Assembly: GCF_039536325.1 (NCBI RefSeq)
Contig: NZ_BAAAYO010000012.1
Location: 62,001 to 126,000 of the forward strand
Length of the DNA stretch: 64,000 nt
Reading direction: 5' to 3'
DNA from: Paenibacillus_AB hodogayensis
Lineage (GTDB): Bacteria; Bacillota; Bacilli; Paenibacillales; NBRC-103111
This document shows positions 18,708 to 26,698 of the stretch, in pieces. The notes beneath the pieces are model-generated. The model saw only the letters and a list, made by a program, of their open reading frames with translations, searched no databases and had not been told where the DNA came from. The position numbers were made by a program, and so were the translations under genes. Every line of letters begins with the position of its first letter. Within the stretch, counting starts at the first letter, position 1.

Positions 18708-19994
18708 TCATTTAAGCAAGAGTTGGATATCCGTATTCACTTTCTCTTCCGCTTCCCGCAGAGCCGTATTGATGTCTTTCTGATCATAAATGACCGAATT
18801 GAACGTGTTATTAATTAAAGTGGCGGGGTTCGTCGCAAAAGGGAATTTGAACGGCTGGACGATCGCCAGCTTCGGCTTTGTCAAAGCAACGACATTTTTC
18901 TTTTGCAGATCGGCATTGGACTGTCCGAACTGGTCATGAACTTTCTGATCCTTGAGTACGGATACCTTCCCGCTTCTGGACAGCTCCGTCTGCACTTCCT
19001 CGGACAAGATGACCTCGATGACTTGGAAGGCGGCATCCTTGACTTTGCTCTGCGCCGTAACGACGAGATTGATGGAATCGACGCGCTGACCTATGCCCGG
19101 AGCATCCGGATTGATCGGGTAAGTCACCATATCCCAGTTCAAATCCTTCACTTTAGCCGTCGCGTCCAGGATCGAGCTGTACCCCATTGTCATCGCGATT
19201 TGGCCATCCTGAAAGCCTTTGATTGCTGCAAGCGCTTTCGGAACGATGTTGCCTCCGGCCGTATACAGGCGCTGCCACATCTGGAACAGGTCTTTCCAGC
19301 CCTGCGATTGAAACATCGATTTGTTGTTCGCCGTATCGATGAACGGCAATCCGAGCTGATACGCCCCCCACATGACGCTGTTGGGATGCAGGCCGTAATA
19401 AGCGACTCCGTTCTCGACTCGGGTCAGCTTGACCGCCATTTCCGTTACTTCCTGCCAGGTCATGCCGTCCTTCGGATAAGGGACGCCGAAGCGGTCGAAC
19501 AAATCCTTGTTGTAGAACAAACCGAAGCCGTTGTTATAGATCGGTAATCCTACCAGATAGTCCGAGAAGCTGCCTACCTTGATCGATTCCAAGTATTCGG
19601 GCTTGATGCGATTCAGATCGAACCGATGCCGGGTGACCAGTTCCTCCACCTTGTAGTACAGCCCCAGCGCCTGAAAAGGCAATATATTGAGCGGGGGCGC
19701 CAAGATAAGATCGGGAATGATGCCCGCCGCTACAAGCTCCGGAACCGACTGTCCCTTCTCTGCCGTATTGATGCGCTCGATGGTGATGTGCGGATACTTT
19801 TTTTGTACAGACTTCGCAAAAACCGTAAAATCTTCGTTGGTCAGTTGGCCCGCCAGCCTCACTATAGCCGGATCATTGTTAATAACCGGCGTTGGCGCCG
19901 TTTCCGGCTCCTTGCCCTTGCTCCCGCAGCCTGCCGCAGCAACGGCCATCAGGCTTACTACCATTGCGCCGGCGATCATTTTGATTTTGAACAA
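18708..19994 (-). CDS. Family 1 extracellular sugar-binding lipoprotein
   Basis: This 428-residue protein has a lipobox AAAGC (lipidated Cys23) and the conserved FYNKDLFDRFGVPYPKDGMT segment shared with the other two binding lipoproteins here. Start is TTG at 19994, favoured because it gives the n-region lysines of the signal peptide (MFKIKM) and sits behind GGGTGGGG; the next ATG at 19979 would remove them. It is the first gene of the six-gene operon ending at 10993. No permease or ATPase is encoded in the operon, so it must work with components encoded elsewhere. Confidence 0.88.
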   Translation of the reverse strand: MFKIKMIAGAMVVSLMAVAAAGCGSKGKEPETAPTPVINNDPAIVRLAGQLTNEDFTVFAKSVQKKYPHITIERINTAEKGQSVPELVAAGIIPDLILAPPLNILPFQALGLYYKVEELVTRHRFDLNRIKPEYLESIKVGSFSDYLVGLPIYNNGFGLFYNKDLFDRFGVPYPKDGMTWQEVTEMAVKLTRVENGVAYYGLHPNSVMWGAYQLGLPFIDTANNKSMFQSQGWKDLFQMWQRLYTAGGNIVPKALAAIKGFQDGQIAMTMGYSSILDATAKVKDLNWDMVTYPINPDAPGIGQRVDSINLVVTAQSKVKDAAFQVIEVILSEEVQTELSRSGKVSVLKDQKVHDQFGQSNADLQKKNVVALTKPKLAIVQPFKFPFATNPATLINNTFNSVIYDQKDINTALREAEEKVNTDIQLLLK

Positions 19995-20360
19995 ATTGAC
20001 CCCACCCCGCCCCAGGATTTCCTTCCCACTTCAATGCCCTGCCCACAAACTCTTGCCCGTTCCGTCATTCCGCCGAACCGGCCGTCAATCCAAGCCTGCC
20101 GCTTATCGCCCCTCCTCCGTCCTGTCTCTTCCGCTCCGCCGACCCTGTCTCTCTGTTCTTATCCCCCCAAGGGATTGACCGGATCAGTCGGGATGACACC
20201 CTTCTCCGAATCATGACCGACATGCGATTTATTTTAGAATATCTAATATATATTATATATAATACATAACAGGTTTGGCGCGGTCAACCGTTTTCTGTAC
20301 AAAATATTCCCATCTCGAGTATCTTCCTCCACTGTGTTGTAATCGCTTACGGTTTCGCCC
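19995..20360. promoter_or_regulatory. Non-coding region upstream of the catabolic operon, with an AT palindrome
   Basis: No credible gene is seen. The part nearest the operon start is pyrimidine-rich on the plus strand. At 20251-20264 there is a perfect 14-base palindrome, TATTATATATAATA. Its 12-base core also occurs upstream of the FAH-fold gene at 26125-26136. It is a possible operator for one of the local regulators, or simply an AT-rich promoter element. Confidence 0.4.
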
Positions 20361-20371
20361 GAAAAAAGGAA

Positions 20372-20400
20372 AAGAGGCGGACTGGAACGCCGCGCCTCCT
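20372..20400 (-). terminator. Terminator of the secreted CBM protein gene
   Basis: AAGAGGCG (20372-20379) pairs with CGCCTCCT (20393-20400). Reading the minus strand, it is followed by TTTTCCTTTTTT. Confidence 0.65.
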
Positions 20401-20411
20401 TGTTTTTCCTA

Positions 20412-22469
20412 TTACCAAGTGTCTCCGGTTCTTTTGATCGTCACATTATCGAAGTGAGCTTTGGCGCCCGCGATAGTCGTGATGTCGTGACCGATATACA
20501 CTCTCACCTCATCGGTGGCGCTGACCGGGGCGTTAAAGGTAAAGCTCATCGTATCCCAATCCGTATTGGAAAATGAACGGGATGCCATCACGGCTCCGGC
20601 CGTTTCGTTGTACACCGTAACCTTGCCTCCGCCGCCGGAAGTATCTGTCTTACCGTCGAACGTCAGCGTATAATTGGCATTTGCCGTAAAGTCGGTCCAG
20701 TTCTGATACAGGGCCTGCTCCGTTGTCCCTCCGGCTACGAGTGTCGCACCGTATGAGCCCGACTTTTTATTGGCATTGTCCCGGTACGCCTGCGCGCTGG
20801 TCGCATTGGAGCGGTTCCAACGGGCCGGCAAGGTGCTGTCCCCCGCCGTTTGGAACTCGAAGCCCCGGTTAACCAGCTTCTCTGGGTCCCACTTTAAAAT
20901 TTCGGACAGCGCCAACGCTTGTCCGACCGACGAGACCCGCGTCAAGTTCCGGTACTGCTCGGCAGCGATTTTCCACGGAATCGGGTCGAATTGGGCCAAA
21001 TTCGTCCAAGCGTTCAAGGACAGCGTCTTGGTAATGTTGGCGTTGTTCGATCCGTCTACCACGATCCCGACCGTGGGAGCCGTCAGGGATTGATTCCACA
21101 TGTTATCCACTAACGTATTCGTAAAACGGATCATGTCGGTACCGTCAAAGACTCGCCCGCTATTAAACAGCTGCAGCACGGAGTAAATATCGAGATTGCC
21201 GTGTCCGACATCCTCAATCTGTCCGCCGACGACGTATTTCCATTTGTACCCGGTTCCCTGAAGCTGCAAGTTATTTTTGAAATACGTATTGATCTTATCC
21301 ACCTTGTCCTTATACGCCGTATTTCCGGTAACGTCATAGAGGTCGTTCAGCATGAGGCTGAACATGAAGAAATGGTTGTACGGCAGTATGCCCTCGGGAT
21401 TTTTCCAAGTGCTTTCGTTTGTAAACGTAACCAAATTGTTCGGTTTGATGTAGTAGCCCGTCGTCGGCGTCGGTTCGACCCACGTATTGCCGATGTAGCT
21501 GCTGTACTGCCAGCGGGGCACGATATTGTCCTCCAGGAAGTCCAAATACGATGTGGCCTTGGTCAAATAAGCGCTTTGCAGCTCCGTGTTCTCGTGAACG
21601 AACTTGATAAACTTGGAGAACGACAAGCCCAGGTTCCCGTCCAATCCGATGTAAGGAAACCGGCCGCTTACTTTCACATTGTCAAAATACGCTTTGCCGC
21701 CATTCACGGAATAGTCCTGATGCGTCAAAAGAACTTGTAAATCATGGCCTGCCGGCGGCGTAATAAAATCGAATTCGTATGTTTTCCACTGCGTATTGTT
21801 TACGACTACCTCCGCCAGTACGGTCGAGGTGGTGTTGTCGTAAACGTAGGCTTTGCCTTTTGCCGCCGAGCCGTCGGTCTTGGCATTGAACCGCAGCGTA
21901 TACACGACTTCCGGATCGTAAGAAGCCAAAGTCTGCGTCAGGCTTTGATAATCGACGCCGTTCGCTTTCAATACGACGCCCCAAGAGCCGCTGTTATAGT
22001 CGCCTGTCGCATTGCTGCGGTAGACGGACGAGGCCACGGTGGACGGGGAGCGTGACCAATCCTGAGGGAGAGAGCTGTCGCTCGGGCTAACCGTTTCGAA
22101 ATCCCCGTTGGCCAGCTTGGCGGGGCTCGCCTCGTAGTTTTCCCATCCCAGATAGCCGTCCCCGTCCAAGTCGTTGGCGTTGCCGATAATCGTATCGACA
22201 TGCAGAACGAATTTATCGAGCCATTTCGTCTCCCCGCTTGCTTCATACACATTCAAATACGTTTGCAGCAAATACGCTTCCGACCAGCCCAACGCGTTGG
22301 CATTCGTTAGGTTGTACCATCGGTTGCCGTTTAATGACTCGAAATAAACGTACTTGTCGTACCACAGATTTCCCGAAGCGTGCGCCGGCGCCGTTCCTGC
22401 CAACAAGAACCCCCAAACCATAACCAATCCCCCGGCAGTCGTTCTCAGCCAATTCCTCTTCTTCCCCAT
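20412..22469 (-). CDS. Secreted carbohydrate-active protein with two CBM-like domains
   Basis: The 685-residue protein has a Sec signal peptide ending in APAHA-SG. Two CBM4/9-like beta-sandwich modules can be seen: about residues 120-270 (ANGDFETVSPSDSSLPQDWS) and the C-terminal 140 residues (VNRGFEFQTAGDSTLPARWN), each ending in a FDNV strand. The helical parts before, between and around them (YLLQTYLNVYEASGETKWLD, YKDKVDKINTYFKNNLQL, EDVGHGNLDIYSVLQLF) suggest an alpha/alpha-toroid enzyme such as a polysaccharide lyase or hydrolase, with the first CBM inserted into it. ATG 22469 follows GGGAGGAG; longer in-frame starts would bury the signal peptide. Substrate and catalytic residues are unknown. 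Confidence 0.72.
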   Translation of the reverse strand: MGKKRNWLRTTAGGLVMVWGFLLAGTAPAHASGNLWYDKYVYFESLNGNRWYNLTNANALGWSEAYLLQTYLNVYEASGETKWLDKFVLHVDTIIGNANDLDGDGYLGWENYEASPAKLANGDFETVSPSDSSLPQDWSRSPSTVASSVYRSNATGDYNSGSWGVVLKANGVDYQSLTQTLASYDPEVVYTLRFNAKTDGSAAKGKAYVYDNTTSTVLAEVVVNNTQWKTYEFDFITPPAGHDLQVLLTHQDYSVNGGKAYFDNVKVSGRFPYIGLDGNLGLSFSKFIKFVHENTELQSAYLTKATSYLDFLEDNIVPRWQYSSYIGNTWVEPTPTTGYYIKPNNLVTFTNESTWKNPEGILPYNHFFMFSLMLNDLYDVTGNTAYKDKVDKINTYFKNNLQLQGTGYKWKYVVGGQIEDVGHGNLDIYSVLQLFNSGRVFDGTDMIRFTNTLVDNMWNQSLTAPTVGIVVDGSNNANITKTLSLNAWTNLAQFDPIPWKIAAEQYRNLTRVSSVGQALALSEILKWDPEKLVNRGFEFQTAGDSTLPARWNRSNATSAQAYRDNANKKSGSYGATLVAGGTTEQALYQNWTDFTANANYTLTFDGKTDTSGGGGKVTVYNETAGAVMASRSFSNTDWDTMSFTFNAPVSATDEVRVYIGHDITTIAGAKAHFDNVTIKRTGDTW

Positions 22470-22685
22470 TCCAATCTCCTCCCACATCGTTATTGTGGAC
22501 AACTGGCGCTTAGGCCGGTTCAGTCGGAATATGCAGGATGAATCTGTGCTAGCATGCCCAGTCATCGCACTCACAGTGTAGGAGCAGCGTCATGCTCCAT
22601 GCAATAATCTTTTGTTCCCGGCCGCATCATGAAAAGATACAAACCCGGCTGAAAAGGATACTTGTCGTCTCCGCCAAGCACGCCT

Positions 22686-24986
22686 TCAAGACGATCGGCT
22701 CTCGTTCCGCCGCTGCCTGCGATACTCTCCCGGGGGAGCGCCTATTATTTTCTTAAATATGCGCGAAAAGTTTTGTACGTTGGAATAACACAGCTTTTCC
22801 GAAATATATTGAAGCGGCCAATCGGTATGCGTCAGCCATTCCATCGCTTTGTTCAATCGGATTTCCAGCAAATAATCGCTGAAGGAACGGCCCGTCGTTT
22901 CCTTGAAAATACGGCTGAGAAAGGAAGGGGAGATTTCGAACCGGTCTGCGGTCCATAATAAAGTGATATCCTCTTCGTACCGCTCGTTCAAATAAGCTTC
23001 GACCTGTCGGACTACCCGCTTGGACTTGGAGTCCAAAAGCAGCTCGAGCCGGCACGCGACTTCGGCAAATAACTCCTCCTCCAGCCATGTCCGGACCTCC
23101 GACAGGCCCGTCATCTTATGCAGCCTGGCGAAAAAGTCGTAGGATACGATTTCATGAAGGGGACAACCTACCTCATCCAGCTTGTACCCCAATTCGCCCA
23201 ACAAATAGGAAACCCATCCAACCGCATGTTCCGAGCTTGGCGCATAACGGCGAACGTCTTCCAGCCATTGCTCCAGCTCCAGGATTGCCCCTTCCGTATG
23301 CCCCTGAAGCAGCTGCGAAACAATCGACTTCGGGTGCCGAAGCACCGACTCCTCCGATGGAAGCAATGCCCGTTTCCCGATATCCTCGGACGTCATGGTG
23401 ACGTTATGGCCGAATAGCAGCCGGTAACTCAAAATATGCATAGCCTCCTGATAACCCGCGCGATAACAGTCGTACTCCCGTCTTGCATCGCTAATAGCCG
23501 CGCTTATCGTAAATCCGAAGTCATTTGCAACTTGGGCGCGAAATTGTTGGATCCCCCCGCTGATTTGCTCCAGCACCGCATTATCCGCTTTTTCCGCAGC
23601 GAATAAAACGACGACTTGTCCGGGTTCGGGAACAAATGTGACGGAAGGCACCCTGTCCCCGCCTAATTCCTTCATTGCTTTTCTCAACGCATCATGAAGA
23701 ACGGAACGTTCCCTGCCCCGGTACGTTTGCTGAAATCCGATATAATCGTCAACCCGAACAACGCCAACATAAACCCATGCGCCGTATAACGGTAGGTCGT
23801 ACCGATCCGCCAGACGCTTTATTTCATGTTCATCCAGTTCGCCGTTGATCAGAAACTGATAGAATCGTTCCTTGGCTAGCGGCAATTGCTCCTTGATTTC
23901 GTCCTGAAGCTGCTTATTGGTGCTGATCAACCGATGAAGCACCGTATGCAACGCTTCCATTTCGTTATCGGAAGGGGGCGCGGCGCCTCCTGCTAGTTGA
24001 ATTTGGGCCAGTACGCTTTGAAAAGGGCGGAATAATCTACGAAAACCGAAAAAGAGGATAGCCGTACACAAAAGCACGAATAGAGCTTCAATCGACAGCA
24101 TCGCCTGTCTCGTTTGTGTGGTTTTTTGCGCCAGTTCTTCATAAGGGGTCATTACGATACAGGTCCAGTTTGTAAAATCCAATTTTTGCGCGCTGGCCGT
24201 ATAGGGGATATGATCGAGCACGACGTTGTCGCCGTACGCCGCCGGGTCGAGCCAATAGGAATAAAGATCGTCGTCGGCGGTCAGTACGGTTCCGATCTCT
24301 TCCGGGCTTCTGCTGAAGAACACGCGCCCCTTTTCATCGATCACATAAATCTTCTTTCTGCGGTCCAGCTCCAAATCGTCTATAAGCCCGTACAGGTCCG
24401 TCGAGCTTAGATGCGTCACCAGAACGCCCTCGGTGTACATGGAGTTGAGCGGAATGGGCCGGAACGCCAGCAAATCGGGCTGGCTTGGAAAAGTGTCGGG
24501 CATTATGTAAAAAGGCGAATGGTTTGGGGGGACAATGGTACGCAGGATGTCTGGGTAGGAGGTTTCCTCTAGCGTCTGTGCTATATGAAGATCGGAATAC
24601 ACATAGTTATGTTTCAAATAGAGCACGGATACATTCAGCTTCAGGGGGAAGTAGGCCAAGCTGCGGCGAATGGTCTGGATCATATCCATAGTGAGGGGAA
24701 AGCTTTCCGGGCCCGGTCCTGCGGCAACCGATTTTTCCAAGACGATATTTGATGCAAGAGATAGGGATGATAGGGTGATGTCCGAAATTTTGTCGTTCAA
24801 GGTGTCGTAAAGCAGGTGTAACGTCAAGCGCTGGTTTCGGTCCGCCTCCTGCTGAATCTGTTGAACGAACAAATGGCTCGTTACCCAATCCAGCAAAAGC
24901 ATGGGTACAATGCCGATCAACAGCAAGAAGAACAATAGCTTCTTTTTGTACGACAGCTTTCTGCCGACTATGTTATGTATCAACAC
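22686..24986 (-). CDS. Membrane-bound AraC-family regulator with extracytoplasmic sensor
   Basis: This 766-residue protein has a transmembrane segment near residues 17-36 (LLFFLLLIGIVPMLLLDWV), a cache-like external domain of about 260 residues, and a second transmembrane segment near 297-316 (ALFVLLCTAILFFGF). It ends in an AraC DNA-binding domain (about 655-755: LLWTADRFEISPSFLSRIFK, LQYISEKLCYSNVQNFSRIF). This one-component architecture is common in Paenibacillus next to polysaccharide-use genes. The start is GTG 24986, five bases after GGGAGGGAG. Its likely target is a neighbouring secreted enzyme or binding protein; that is inferred from position only. Confidence 0.88.
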   Translation of the reverse strand: MLIHNIVGRKLSYKKKLLFFLLLIGIVPMLLLDWVTSHLFVQQIQQEADRNQRLTLHLLYDTLNDKISDITLSSLSLASNIVLEKSVAAGPGPESFPLTMDMIQTIRRSLAYFPLKLNVSVLYLKHNYVYSDLHIAQTLEETSYPDILRTIVPPNHSPFYIMPDTFPSQPDLLAFRPIPLNSMYTEGVLVTHLSSTDLYGLIDDLELDRRKKIYVIDEKGRVFFSRSPEEIGTVLTADDDLYSYWLDPAAYGDNVVLDHIPYTASAQKLDFTNWTCIVMTPYEELAQKTTQTRQAMLSIEALFVLLCTAILFFGFRRLFRPFQSVLAQIQLAGGAAPPSDNEMEALHTVLHRLISTNKQLQDEIKEQLPLAKERFYQFLINGELDEHEIKRLADRYDLPLYGAWVYVGVVRVDDYIGFQQTYRGRERSVLHDALRKAMKELGGDRVPSVTFVPEPGQVVVLFAAEKADNAVLEQISGGIQQFRAQVANDFGFTISAAISDARREYDCYRAGYQEAMHILSYRLLFGHNVTMTSEDIGKRALLPSEESVLRHPKSIVSQLLQGHTEGAILELEQWLEDVRRYAPSSEHAVGWVSYLLGELGYKLDEVGCPLHEIVSYDFFARLHKMTGLSEVRTWLEEELFAEVACRLELLLDSKSKRVVRQVEAYLNERYEEDITLLWTADRFEISPSFLSRIFKETTGRSFSDYLLEIRLNKAMEWLTHTDWPLQYISEKLCYSNVQNFSRIFKKIIGAPPGEYRRQRRNESRSS

Positions 24987-25143
24987 CGCATCTCCCTCCC
25001 CTAACGTATCGTCCGTCGTTCTCCTTCTTAAAAATTATGCTATATTTAATATAATATATTTTCGATAATGTATTTTGCAACACTTGTTATTGATCCGCAA
25101 ACTTATTTGTTGCTTCTCTTAAATGTAGATCTTTCAAATGAAA

Positions 25144-25172
25144 ACCACCTGGATCGTTATCATCCAGGTGGT
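25144..25172 (-). terminator. Terminator of the FAH-fold gene
   Basis: A perfect 11-base stem, ACCACCTGGAT / ATCCAGGTGGT, with a 7-base loop is followed on the minus strand by TTTTCATTT. It begins four bases after the stop codon. Confidence 0.8.
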
Positions 25173-25176
25173 ATCG

Positions 25177-26076
25177 TCAATAAAATCGGTTTTGAAGTAT
25201 GCCTAGCTTCTCGATTTCCAGTACGACTTCATCGCCACGCTTTAAATAGTGCTGCTTATCCGGAGGATAGCCCATTATTACCCCTTCGGGGGTTCCAGTC
25301 ATAATAACGTCCCCCGGCTGCAAGGTAAAGTGGCGCGAAATATAACTTATCGTATCCGCACATGTAAAGATCATATCCGATGTATGCGAGTTTTGGCGCA
25401 CATCCCCATTAACGGTTGTTTTCATGTGCAAATCGTTCGGATCGCCTACCTCGTCCGCCGTCGTCAAGTATGGCCCTAGCGGACAGAACGAATCGCAAGT
25501 TTTTCCGAGCATCCATTGGCCGGTAAGAAGCTGCAGGTCGCGGGCAGACACGTCGTTGGCGATACAATATCCGAATACATAGTCCAAACTATCTGCAATC
25601 GGTACGTTGCGCGCGGTTTTGCCGATCACGATGGCCAGCTCCACTTCATAATCCACCTTAACCGTTTCGGACGGTATCGGAATAACCGCGCCATGGCCAG
25701 TCAAGGCGTTGTTGAATTTGTTGAAAAGTATCGGATATTCGGGTATAGGCAGGTTCGTTTCGTAAGCGTGCTTTTTGTAATTAAGACCGACGCAGATCAG
25801 TTTTTGCGGGGAATCCACGCATGGTCCCCAAATGATGGAAGACTCATTCAGGCCATATGGACTTTGTTCTTCAGGCGGAGGCAGGGAAGCAATATATCGG
25901 TTCAATGCCTCATACTCGGAAGGACCGGACCGGATCACTCCCATTACGGTCGTTGGGAGCGCGGGTAACCCGTCATAGGGATAAAATTGGGCGGCTTTTT
26001 CCACATCGATCATGCCGTATTCATGCTTGATTCCCAACTTCAATATACCCTCTTTATAAAAATTAAAAAATTTCAT
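25177..26076 (-). CDS. Fumarylacetoacetate hydrolase-fold enzyme
   Basis: This 299-residue FAH-superfamily protein has the metal-ligand pattern VDYEVELAIVIGK (Glu-x-Glu) and the downstream Asp in CIANDVSARDLQ. The C-terminal QPGDVIMTGTPEGV is also typical. Family members cleave or hydrate 2,4-diketo or 2-keto-3-deoxy acids, for example in uronate and deoxysugar degradation, which would suit a neighbourhood of polysaccharide genes. Start ATG 26076 follows GGAGGAAG. It stands alone between its terminator and an AT-rich promoter region. The exact substrate cannot be read from sequence. Confidence 0.88.
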   Translation of the reverse strand: MKFFNFYKEGILKLGIKHEYGMIDVEKAAQFYPYDGLPALPTTVMGVIRSGPSEYEALNRYIASLPPPEEQSPYGLNESSIIWGPCVDSPQKLICVGLNYKKHAYETNLPIPEYPILFNKFNNALTGHGAVIPIPSETVKVDYEVELAIVIGKTARNVPIADSLDYVFGYCIANDVSARDLQLLTGQWMLGKTCDSFCPLGPYLTTADEVGDPNDLHMKTTVNGDVRQNSHTSDMIFTCADTISYISRHFTLQPGDVIMTGTPEGVIMGYPPDKQHYLKRGDEVVLEIEKLGILQNRFY

Positions 26077-26124
26077 AAAGCTGCTCTTCCTCCAGTTCTG
26101 ATTTTATAAAACATTCCCTCAACA

Positions 26125-26136
26125 ATTATATATAAT
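26125..26136. promoter_or_regulatory. AT-rich palindrome upstream of the FAH-fold gene
   Basis: ATTATATATAAT is a perfect 12-base palindrome, 49-60 bases before the start codon, and is identical to the core at 20252-20263. It may be an operator or part of the promoter. Confidence 0.35.
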
Positions 26137-26187
26137 ATATTTTATATAATTAATCGTCAACTTTTGCGAATACAAGTAACAACAAGC

Positions 26188-26227
26188 AAGCCCCGCCCCG
26201 ATGGCTAACGCCTAACGGGTGGGGCTT
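26188..26227 (-). terminator. Hairpin after the DUF1328 gene
   Basis: AAGCCCC (26188-26194) pairs with GGGGCTT (26221-26227), extended by CCC/GGG pairs. It lies about 75 bases after the stop codon. The T tract is poor (CTTGCTTGTTG), so termination strength is uncertain. Confidence 0.45.
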
Positions 26228-26299
26228 CTTCCGGCAAAACTTTCGACAGGGTCTCCCCTTCCAGCTTCGCTCTCTTCTTCTCATGCAGCGCCGTCGTCG

Positions 26300-26464
26300 T
26301 CAGGCTGAACCGCGGCGACCGGTAAAGAGCGAGATGAGGAACAAGATCAGGAAGACGAAGAATAACACTTTGGCGATCGACGCGGCTGCGGCGACGATCC
26401 CTCCGAATCCGAATATAGCGGCCACAATGGCAATAACCAGAAATAGAGCTGCCCAGCTTAACAT
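26300..26464 (-). CDS. DUF1328 (UPF0391) small membrane protein
   Basis: This 54-residue protein reads MLSWAALFLVIAIVAAIFGF at the start, followed by a second hydrophobic helix (KVLFFVFLILFLISLF). It matches the YtjA/DUF1328 family of two-helix stress-associated membrane proteins. AGGTGAT precedes the ATG. A SigB-like promoter lies 57-81 bases upstream, in line with its likely stress role. Confidence 0.88.
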   Translation of the reverse strand: MLSWAALFLVIAIVAAIFGFGGIVAAAASIAKVLFFVFLILFLISLFTGRRGSA

Positions 26465-26520
26465 ATCGCATCACCTGTCCTATCGGGAATAGTTTGTCCG
26501 GCGTCTACCGGTATCCTTTA

Positions 26521-26545
26521 TTACCCCTCTCGACCGGTGTGAAAC
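26521..26545 (-). promoter_or_regulatory. SigB-type promoter of the DUF1328 gene
   Basis: Minus-strand GTTTCA (26540-26545) and GGGTAA (26521-26526) are separated by 13 bases, close to the SigB consensus and to the other sites in this window. Confidence 0.7.
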
Positions 26546-26698
26546 AAGAGCCCCCTCCGGGCAGCAGGGCCAAACATGCAGAATAGACCGAATCGACACA
26601 AGGCAAGACCGAAACGCCAATCGTACGCGCTACAGGGCTATGCTACACTTCAACATGTAAGACGGACCTTGTCCGAATCTGGGATTGGGAGGCTATTT

